This document shows, one piece after another, positions 57,239-64,000 of a stretch of 64,000 nt of DNA. Every line of letters begins with the position of its first letter. Position 1 is the first letter of the stretch. The stretch covers positions 6,362,025 through 6,426,024 of the forward strand of contig CM035352.1 in the NCBI GenBank assembly GCA_020137815.1. Direction: 5' to 3'. The stretch comes from Hormiphora californensis. Its lineage: Eukaryota > Ctenophora > Tentaculata > Cydippida > Pleurobrachiidae. Under the pieces are notes generated by a model. That model worked only from the letters and a program-made list of their open reading frames with translations. It searched no databases and was not told where the DNA came from. The translations under genes were made by a program, and so were the position numbers.

Positions 57239-58451
57239 ATGCAAAAAGTCAGATTTTTTAACTATCACTCCCTTTCGGTGCACGTAATTTGTATTTACGC
57301 GTGACAGCACCCTCTCATGTTCATCTGAATACGGAAAACCGCATGTTTTCTGAAAGTGCATAATTTTCAAAGTCCTTCAAATTTTAGTTTCAAGAATTTG
57401 GTTGAGAAACAAAGGAATGACAGCCACAATTTCTCTATCAGACTATCAACAACTAGTATACCAGGTGTCACAGGATGGGGTGACAGTTTAACGCATACCG
57501 ATGTCAGTCGATGTATTTCACGCTAACTCTGCGATTAGAGATTTCTCAGAAATGTAATCGGTGATCAAGAAATATCCCAGAAATATGCGAGAACAGAAAT
57601 TGAAAGGGTAAACCACAAATTAGCAGTAGCATTTCCGGAAGTGTTCCTGTGTTTAGCATTAAGATCTGTACCTAAAGTCGAATTTTTTAATCAAGGGACA
57701 GGGGGCCGCGCATTCAGAGGGGTCGTGTGGCTTTGTATTTGCGCGTGATAATCGATATCAAGTTCCTGGCAAACTTAAGACTTGAACCCGGAAGCGCTGG
57801 AAAGATAATTTTAAGACCTTTTCAACGCAACCAAGACCAAGTCATTATTTTATCAGGAACAGGAGATATGAGCGAAAACGTTTAGCACGCGCAAATCGAC
57901 TTTTGTAGATGCGCGGCCCCTGTCCCTTGATTAAAAAATTCGACTTTACAGCGTAGCCTGCTTCGACCACAGCGAAGAGCAGCCATTATGACATATGGGT
58001 AACATTTCACAAATCTGCGTGAGAGCTGTTTTGAGCTGGAAAACGTTAAAATCTGGGTGCCTTTCATTGCTAACAATTCGTAGTTTTGGCGCGCGCGACG
58101 GGTTAGGGCTATCCGTTAGGGTCTGGTTAGGGTTTGGTTTGGGGTTATCGGTTAGGGCTATCGATTCTCTAACTGATACCGTTTAGTTTACTCAAATCGG
58201 CCATGTGGTTCCATGGCTATAGCCGTTTGAAAAAAGCCGGTATAAGTATACTCTTTTGGTAGCGCGCACCTGTAAACAGGCTGCAAGGCACCCAGATTAT
58301 AATCGCACCCTTTTGAGCTGTGATTAGACAATTGGCAAAACAGGTCAAGCGGTACAGACCTGAAAATCTCCGCAGTTGCTCATAGCCCAATGAACACAAA
58401 ATTTGATGCTTCTGAATTGAATAAGCCCAAATCGAGAATTAGCGTGTGAAT
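57239..58451. other. Intergenic DNA with a fold-back
   Basis: 57673-57708 (AAGTCGAATTTTTTAATCAA...) and 57912-57949 are inverted copies, making a ~275 bp fold-back MITE. At 58100-58165 several GGTTAGGG units are interspersed with other bases; this is not a true telomere array. No gene is seen. Confidence 0.55.
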
Positions 58452-58556
58452 CTTACAAGTTTACAAGTTTACAATAAAAGTTTTAGTGTACACAACAGGC
58501 CTTCCCTTAGTGGGTCCACCTAAATAAATTAAACACGTATCACCTCTCAGCCACTC

Positions 58557-61532
58557 TCAGACATTTACAGCACATTGAGGGGAAATATCATTGGGAAGTG
58601 ATGGATAGCCTCTGACAGGGGGACGGTCATAAAAGCCTGTCAAGTAATTGCCCAGGGATGATTTGAATTGACCTAAGCTTCCGCAAGAGTTAACGGCCGC
58701 TGGCAACCTGTTCCACAGGTGAGCAGCTCTCGGTCCGAAGGAAGAATGGTACTGATTCGCTCTCCAGGTCTCAGCCCGATAAGGAAACACTGGTGGGACT
58801 AACCTCATACCCAGCCTTGCACTGTGTTGGAACACAAGATTTGCAGAATTCGGAACAAACCCATGGATCGTCTTCCACACATGTATCAACATGTAACGTT
58901 GTCTCCTACGTTGAAGAGACATCAGGTTGAGAACTTTTAATCTCTCCCAATAGTCGAGATTCTGCATTCCATCAAGTCTTCTAGTAAAACACCGTTGGAC
59001 GTTCTCAATTGACTTTATGTCCCCAGACTTTGACGGATCCCAGACCAGACAACAATACTCCAAAATTGGTCTGACCAGTGATTTGAAGAGTTGCAACATT
59101 ACCTCTGGTGAACGATCTCGAAAAACACTGAAAATCCACCCAGATAGGAGAGAGGCTCTCCTCACAATGGTGGCAATGTGCTTAGACCAAGAACCATCCG
59201 AGGACATCTGGACACCCAAGTCACGGACATCAGCTTCAGGAAACAGTTGTACTCCAGATTTTGTGGTATACGAACATATGTCAACTGAAAAAGGGAATTC
59301 CTTGTAGATTGCCGACTTGTTCAGTCTGTAACTCAGGAGTTGAAATTTCTGATCATGTAGCACCATATTGTTTATCTTTGCCCATTCTGTAACCTTCAAA
59401 AGATCAGATTGTAAACCCTCCTGATCAACAATATCTGTTATGGCTTTCATTAACTTGGTATCATCCGCAAAGGTGAGACACATACTACCATCCAGTACAG
59501 ATTCCAGGTCCAGTATATAAATAAGGAAGAGGAGAGGGCCCAGGACACTACCCTGCGCCACCCCGCTGAGCACCTCCACCCATGGTGACCTAACCCCATC
59601 CACCATCACACACTGCTGCCTGCCCAGGATCCACGCACTGATCCACTGATGAAGTTTTCCTCCAATCCCGTACCTTTTCAACTTAGCTAGCAACACATTG
59701 ATATCCACCGAATCAAAAGCTTTAGAAAAGTCTAAATAGAGAACATCAACTTCTCTATCTCCACAGAGTTCAGTTAGGATGTAGTCAACATGAGATAACA
59801 GTTGGGACATAGTACTACGTCCCTTTCGAAAACCGTGTTGCGTTTCACTCTGTAACTGCATCTCATCCAAATAATCAGCTATTCTCTTTCTGACTAGCCG
59901 CTCAAACACCTTCGATAGGTGACTGGTGATCGACACAGGGCGATAATTTGCCGTCGTAGACTTCGACCCTTTCTTAAAGATCGGTGTTATGAACTGCTGC
60001 TTTAAACAATTTGGAACAGCCCCATCTTCAAATGACTTGTTCCATAACATCCATATAGGATAAGACAAGCTGCTGTTACATCGTTTCAGAATGCACGAAG
60101 GAATGCAGCCCGGAGGTGAGGCCGAAAAGGGTTTAAGCTCCTCTAGTGCACTCTGGATACAATTCCGTGAAAAATCCATGGTCGTCAGGATCTCACCAAG
60201 GTCCTCAATGTTACCCGCTGCCACAGAGGGATCAATAGCCGCCGGATTGCTGAAGACGCTAGCAAACTGGTGTTGTAGTAGGTTAGCCTTCTCCAGGGGG
60301 TCCACAGTTAAGGAACCATCCGCACGCTCAAGGGGGGCAACTGATGATTTAACCTTGGAGTTCTTTTTAACGTGAGTATAAAAGTACTTGGGGTTTTCCT
60401 TGATAGCACCCACAGCCTTCCTCTCCACTTTCTTGTCCCTTGATATCAGATGGGATTTGATTTTCCCAATTAAACAATCCATCACCGATTTCCACTTTAC
60501 TGAATCGTTCTTACGTTTATCAAGTTTACGCCTCCTGCTAGTCAAATGCCTGAGCTCCTTGTCTACAAAGTCCTTTCGCATTTTCTTCACTCGGCAATGT
60601 GACTTAACCACCTTGAACACTCTATCTCGAACAGCTTCCACAAACAATGAGCCATCCTCATCACCCAGATCCTCACACTCAACAAGCAGTTTGTCCCAAT
60701 CAGTAGCTGCAAGGTCAGCATCAATACTCACAAAGTCCGCTGAATGGAGATCCAGTTGCCGATAACCTTCCAGTTTGCCAGGCAGAAATAGACTTACTGG
60801 ACCGAGAGGGTTGAAGGTGAGGTGACATGATACCCACAGATGATCTGATACACCCTCATCTGTAATGGAAATATCGCTGAAGTAGTCCGGTCTGTTGGTG
60901 AACACGAGATCTAACGTATTGTTGCCCCTGGTAGGGCCCTCTACAACCTGGGATAGAAAATTAGTGTCCATAAAGTCCGATACAACATTGTAGTTAGGCT
61001 GATCAACTGGGACTGATGACCCGTCAACCCAATTAAAGAGTGGGAGATTAAAATCACCCGATAATACCACTTCTGGTAACCCGCTCTCACTGTACTTATC
61101 GATAAATGTCTGTAAGGTGTTCATTAGTCTCTGAAAGTCCAAAACACTCGACTCTGAACGATAAACAGCAGCAAATATGGTGTTAATCTGGCCAACATAG
61201 ACAGCTTTCATATTGTTAAACGCACTAGCAAAACATGTACTATCAGAAACAGCCAGCGACGAGTGAACATACAGAGCACAGCCTCCACCGACTCTACTCA
61301 CTCTGTCACTCCTAAAAACATTATATCCCGGTATCTCAACCTGGGCATCTGAGTGATACCCTTTAAACCAGGTTTCAGTAACTGCAATGGCTACTGTAGG
61401 AGTTTTCTCATTTCTTATATAATCTCTAATAAGACCGAGTTTCCAGCACGTATCACCTGCCGGACTTAGACTCCTTGCATTAAGCAGTAATATGTTACTC
61501 GTAGTAGAAACAGTCCCTAACGATCTCTCCAT
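58557..61532 (-). CDS. LINE ORF2, endonuclease plus reverse transcriptase
   Basis: 991 aa. Endonuclease: NILLLNARSL, VTETWF, GGGCALYVHSS, LSGDFNLP, NTLDLVFTN, SDHLWV. Reverse transcriptase: YRPVSITSHLSKVFERLV, QHGFRKGRSTMSQLL, LDFSKAFDSVD, GVAQGSVLGPLLFLIYI and FADD (LTFADDTKL). The C-terminal region has LEYCCLVWDPS and LNLMSLQRRRQRYMLIH. The start ATG (61530-61532) lies inside the last codons of ORF1: ATGGAGAGATCGTTAG contains both the ORF2 start and the ORF1 stop, so translation probably depends on termination-reinitiation. Confidence 0.92.
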   Translation of the reverse strand: MERSLGTVSTTSNILLLNARSLSPAGDTCWKLGLIRDYIRNEKTPTVAIAVTETWFKGYHSDAQVEIPGYNVFRSDRVSRVGGGCALYVHSSLAVSDSTCFASAFNNMKAVYVGQINTIFAAVYRSESSVLDFQRLMNTLQTFIDKYSESGLPEVVLSGDFNLPLFNWVDGSSVPVDQPNYNVVSDFMDTNFLSQVVEGPTRGNNTLDLVFTNRPDYFSDISITDEGVSDHLWVSCHLTFNPLGPVSLFLPGKLEGYRQLDLHSADFVSIDADLAATDWDKLLVECEDLGDEDGSLFVEAVRDRVFKVVKSHCRVKKMRKDFVDKELRHLTSRRRKLDKRKNDSVKWKSVMDCLIGKIKSHLISRDKKVERKAVGAIKENPKYFYTHVKKNSKVKSSVAPLERADGSLTVDPLEKANLLQHQFASVFSNPAAIDPSVAAGNIEDLGEILTTMDFSRNCIQSALEELKPFSASPPGCIPSCILKRCNSSLSYPIWMLWNKSFEDGAVPNCLKQQFITPIFKKGSKSTTANYRPVSITSHLSKVFERLVRKRIADYLDEMQLQSETQHGFRKGRSTMSQLLSHVDYILTELCGDREVDVLYLDFSKAFDSVDINVLLAKLKRYGIGGKLHQWISAWILGRQQCVMVDGVRSPWVEVLSGVAQGSVLGPLLFLIYILDLESVLDGSMCLTFADDTKLMKAITDIVDQEGLQSDLLKVTEWAKINNMVLHDQKFQLLSYRLNKSAIYKEFPFSVDICSYTTKSGVQLFPEADVRDLGVQMSSDGSWSKHIATIVRRASLLSGWIFSVFRDRSPEVMLQLFKSLVRPILEYCCLVWDPSKSGDIKSIENVQRCFTRRLDGMQNLDYWERLKVLNLMSLQRRRQRYMLIHVWKTIHGFVPNSANLVFQHSARLGMRLVPPVFPYRAETWRANQYHSSFGPRAAHLWNRLPAAVNSCGSLGQFKSSLGNYLTGFYDRPPVRGYPSLPNDISPQCAVNV

Positions 61533-62734
61533 TGACTTAGAGTCGGGCGTATCGTCTCTATACTCTCGAACCTCTTGTCTAGCATCTGTTTCATTCTCAC
61601 TTCCATTCTCCCGAACAGTCTCTCTAAAAAAGAATCCTCATCAAATCGGGGTGGTTCACGGGTGTCATTGGAGCTACCACTCGGATTTTGGGATCGTGGT
61701 ATCTCCGTATCCCTAGCATAGTTCGTCTCAGCCCTTCCGACACCAAAAGACAGGGTTCCGTTCCGATTGAGATTGAGAGTCTCGTCCACTGCAACTCGTC
61801 GGGTGTTCTTGAGATGCTGAAAACGACAGTCCTTCTTGAGGCATTCGTGCCTGAACTGGGAAGAGCGGCAGATAGGTGGATGGTAGTATCGACACTCTTT
61901 CCCCAGCTGACAGCCGTATTTCTTCATGGACCCATGGGCGCAGTATCTCCGGCACATTGGGGGATGTGACTTCTGGCATGAAACTCCGTCGATCTTCTTC
62001 GTTCCGTAGCGGCCGTACTTGCACCGATTTTGTAGGTAGTGTTGGCACACCGGGATCGGCTTATCATCGTCTTTCTTCTTGCCCTCATCAGCCTCCTCCA
62101 CACTGTTGATTTTATGACCGGGTGGCTTCTGCTGGTGTTCTGGTTTGGTGTCTCCAACCTCTGACATGAAGCTAAACCTCCTCCTTAGGGCGTCATCCGA
62201 AGCCTCACTTGCTGCACTCTTGGGAGGGCTTGCAAACTCCCCACTGGAACCCACAAACTTTTCCAGTGTGTGTTTCTTGCAACACATGTGACAAATCCAC
62301 TTGAAACCTGGAATAGAGCACAGCGGTTGCTCCTGGATTAGGGTGCAATTATGGCTCCCTGCCCCACAACTTCCACAATTGAACCTGGATTTCTCACACC
62401 TTTTGATCACATAGTCTTTCTCGCATGCCTCACAAAATTGCGGAAATAGACTTTCAATAGCCATTATCAACCAGTCGATGAGACTGGCTTTGTCCCGGTA
62501 CCGTTTTTCCTTTCCGTCATCAGTACGGGGTTTCCCCCCAAAGAAAAGCGCAGCCTCCTCCAAAACAATGTCCGTAAAACGATCAAGTGCCTTGAGATTG
62601 GTCTGGTACCTTTTAGCTGTAGGACTGTAGGCCTTCACGATCCGTTTCACCTCGTCACTACAGTCGGGGTCATCACATAGCTCCGACAGCACTGCTTTCT
62701 GTTTCGCTAGTATCTCGTTTGACATATCCGGCAT
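61517..62734 (-). CDS. LINE ORF1 with C4-type and CCCH zinc fingers
   Basis: 405 aa. The middle has a cysteine-rich module, CEACEKDYVIKRC...CGSCGAGSHNC...WICHMCC, resembling a PHD/RING-like finger. Three CCCH-type units follow: CQHYLQNRCKYGRYG...CQKSH, CRRYCAHGSMKKYGCQ...CRYYH and CRSSQFRHECLKKDCRFQH. The C-terminus (LERLFGRMEVRMKQMLDKRF) may form a coiled coil. It presumably binds the element RNA. CCHC knuckles, the common ORF1 finger, are absent. The ATG at 62732-62734 is the first in frame. Confidence 0.85.
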   Translation of the reverse strand: MPDMSNEILAKQKAVLSELCDDPDCSDEVKRIVKAYSPTAKRYQTNLKALDRFTDIVLEEAALFFGGKPRTDDGKEKRYRDKASLIDWLIMAIESLFPQFCEACEKDYVIKRCEKSRFNCGSCGAGSHNCTLIQEQPLCSIPGFKWICHMCCKKHTLEKFVGSSGEFASPPKSAASEASDDALRRRFSFMSEVGDTKPEHQQKPPGHKINSVEEADEGKKKDDDKPIPVCQHYLQNRCKYGRYGTKKIDGVSCQKSHPPMCRRYCAHGSMKKYGCQLGKECRYYHPPICRSSQFRHECLKKDCRFQHLKNTRRVAVDETLNLNRNGTLSFGVGRAETNYARDTEIPRSQNPSGSSNDTREPPRFDEDSFLERLFGRMEVRMKQMLDKRFESIETIRPTLSQWRDR

Positions 62735-62760
62735 CGTCTTCCGGGGTGGTCAGGCAGACA

Positions 62761-63529
62761 TTTGGCTGAAACTCAAATTAATTTGTTTAAAGTAGTGTTG
62801 AAAAGTTTATCCCTTATTTATCTCTTCAGAGCCCGAAACGTGAAAACACTTAGTACATTTATTTGATCCAAGTTTGACAAATTCAATCTTTTCCTGCAAC
62901 TTAAATGCTTTTAGGGAGCACCTAAACCACTCAGGCAAGATAGATGCTTTTAACCCTTTGACGGCGACAGAGCATATATGCTACAGTCTATTCTAGGCGG
63001 CCTGGAAGTCCTTATGTTTTATCTAGGTGGTCCATATTTTGTCACAAGCTAGTTTTAGGGATTATGAACCTAAAACCACGTCCAGATCAGCTCAGAAAAT
63101 CAAGAAAAAAATTTATAACCCTTCTAAGGAGGCTAATTTCAGCCTTTTTTTAAAAACATTTCTCATTTTTTTGTTTTTTGGGGGCACAACTAATCCTTTG
63201 AAGGAATAAAAGTGCTTGACATAACCTACCGAATGCAAAAAACCGCATCAAAAAATATTGAAAATTGAATGAGTTATTAACATTTTAGTCGCCGTATCAT
63301 ATATGATACTATCGCCCGTAAGGGAATTCTAGTAACAAATCTAAATTGTACAAGTTTGTGGGTGCTATGGCATAAATTTATGCTTTCATGAGGTTTGTAG
63401 CTACAAGTTCTACAATCGTGAACGGTTTTTACCTGGAAAAGAACCCAAATTAGAGATTTGTATCATATATGATACTATCGTCCTAAGGGTAAATTCTCCT
63501 AAAACATCCATAATTCGGGCCAGAAAAGG
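62761..63529. other. Gene-free stretch with recurring ATATGATACTAT motif
   Basis: GTATCATATATGATACTATC followed by GCCCGTAAGGG or GTCCTAAGGG occurs at about 63295 and 63460, and a related GCATATATGCTACAG at 62972. No coding region is seen. Confidence 0.45.
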
Positions 63530-64000
63530 AGCTAAGAGACAAATCAGGGCACTAAAATGTGTAGAATCATCGCATTAGTGGGGGTAGAGCACATATTTAG
63601 GTCGCTATCTGGATCCCTAATTGAGATAATTGGATAATTAGCCAATTATCTGTCCCGCGCGTGCTAATAAATGAATCTTTGCTCTGGGAAGGAGTTATGA
63701 GACAAATGGGGGCACTGAAATGTGTAGAATCATCACATTAGTGGGGGTATAGCACATATTTAGGTCGCTATCTGGATCCATAATTGAGATAATTGGATAA
63801 TTAGCTAATTACTTGCCCTGGAGCGCTAATAAACGAGACTTTACAGAGTATACAAGACAAGTGGGGGCACTAAAATGTGTAAAATCATCGCCTTAGTGGG
63901 GATAGAGCACATAGCTGAGTTTCTATTCCCACTCCCAAATGAGATAATTGGATAATTAGCTAATTGACGGTTGCACACCGTCCACTTTTCACCAAATCTC
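63530..64000. repeat. ~155-163 bp tandem satellite, continues past right edge
   Basis: Three units aligned on GGGCACT(A/G)AAATGTGTA at about 63547, 63710 and 63865. Each contains AATTGAGATAATTGGATAAT plus TAGC(C/T)AATTA. The array is cut by the window end. Confidence 0.85.

Larger units (their letters stand above)
58452..62760 (-). mobile_element. CR1-type LINE with two intact ORFs
   Basis: ORF1 (61517-62734) and ORF2 (58557-61532) are uninterrupted and overlap by 16 nt. Downstream of ORF2 the element ends in 8 bp repeats TTGTAAAC (58456-58480 on the minus strand), the classic CR1 3' end. The 5' boundary is uncertain. Intact ORFs suggest recent activity. Confidence 0.88.

Noticed and set aside
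58100-58165. Telomere-like GGTTAGGG units
   Set aside because: Units are irregular and separated by other bases; too few to be a telomere or an interstitial telomere array.

Overview
The window is nuclear DNA of an animal. The genes are split by short GT-AG introns, mostly 55-200 bp, and are separated by many MITEs, fold-back elements, LINEs, minisatellites and microsatellites. Gene content (HEN1 small-RNA methyltransferase, DXO nuclease, P5B ATPase, a YHYH-domain secreted protein, and a mosaic LRR/fibro-slime/cadherin/EGF protein) fits a metazoan, perhaps an early-branching one such as a sponge, cnidarian or ctenophore. The species cannot be fixed from sequence alone. No CRISPR array, rRNA, tRNA or bacterial operon was seen.

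Layout. 0-7.6 kb: minus-strand gene for a large secreted or surface mosaic protein, running off the left edge. 7.6-12.3 kb: gene-poor DNA with a LINE fragment, a mariner-type MITE and a fold-back. 12.3-19.1 kb: four tightly spaced plus-strand genes: HEN1 methyltransferase, DXO-like nuclease, histidine phosphatase and a WD40 protein of DDB2/WDR76 type. 19.6-20.5 kb: minisatellite. 21.5-40.2 kb: minus-strand P5B ATPase gene (17 exons, 1107 aa as reconstructed). Its 12.3 kb intron holds a complete plus-strand YHYH-domain gene (8 exons, 454 aa) and a LINE with two long ORFs. 42.2-57.2 kb: a block present twice, the second copy split by about 7.7 kb. Inside that split lies a 6.7 kb nested fold-back element (about 49.1-55.8 kb) packed with the palindrome TTGGCGCCAA. 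58.4-62.8 kb: a second LINE with intact ORFs, on the minus strand, whose ORF1 carries CCCH zinc fingers. 63.5-64 kb: the start of a satellite.

How the parts relate. HEN1 (3' end methylation of small RNAs) and DXO (5' end quality control) are adjacent and co-oriented. In this cluster, and in the LRR and ATPase genes, a good 3' splice site lies only 5-20 nt before the start codon. That suggests either 5'UTR introns or spliced-leader trans-splicing. Several introns carry minisatellites whose unit is a copy of the branch point, pyrimidine tract and acceptor of the next exon.

All exon joins were worked out by eye from splice signals, reading phase and protein-family fit; none is supported by transcripts. 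Parts of 46.6-50 kb and 52.0-52.4 kb carry many single-base indels relative to sister copies and may be unpolished assembly.
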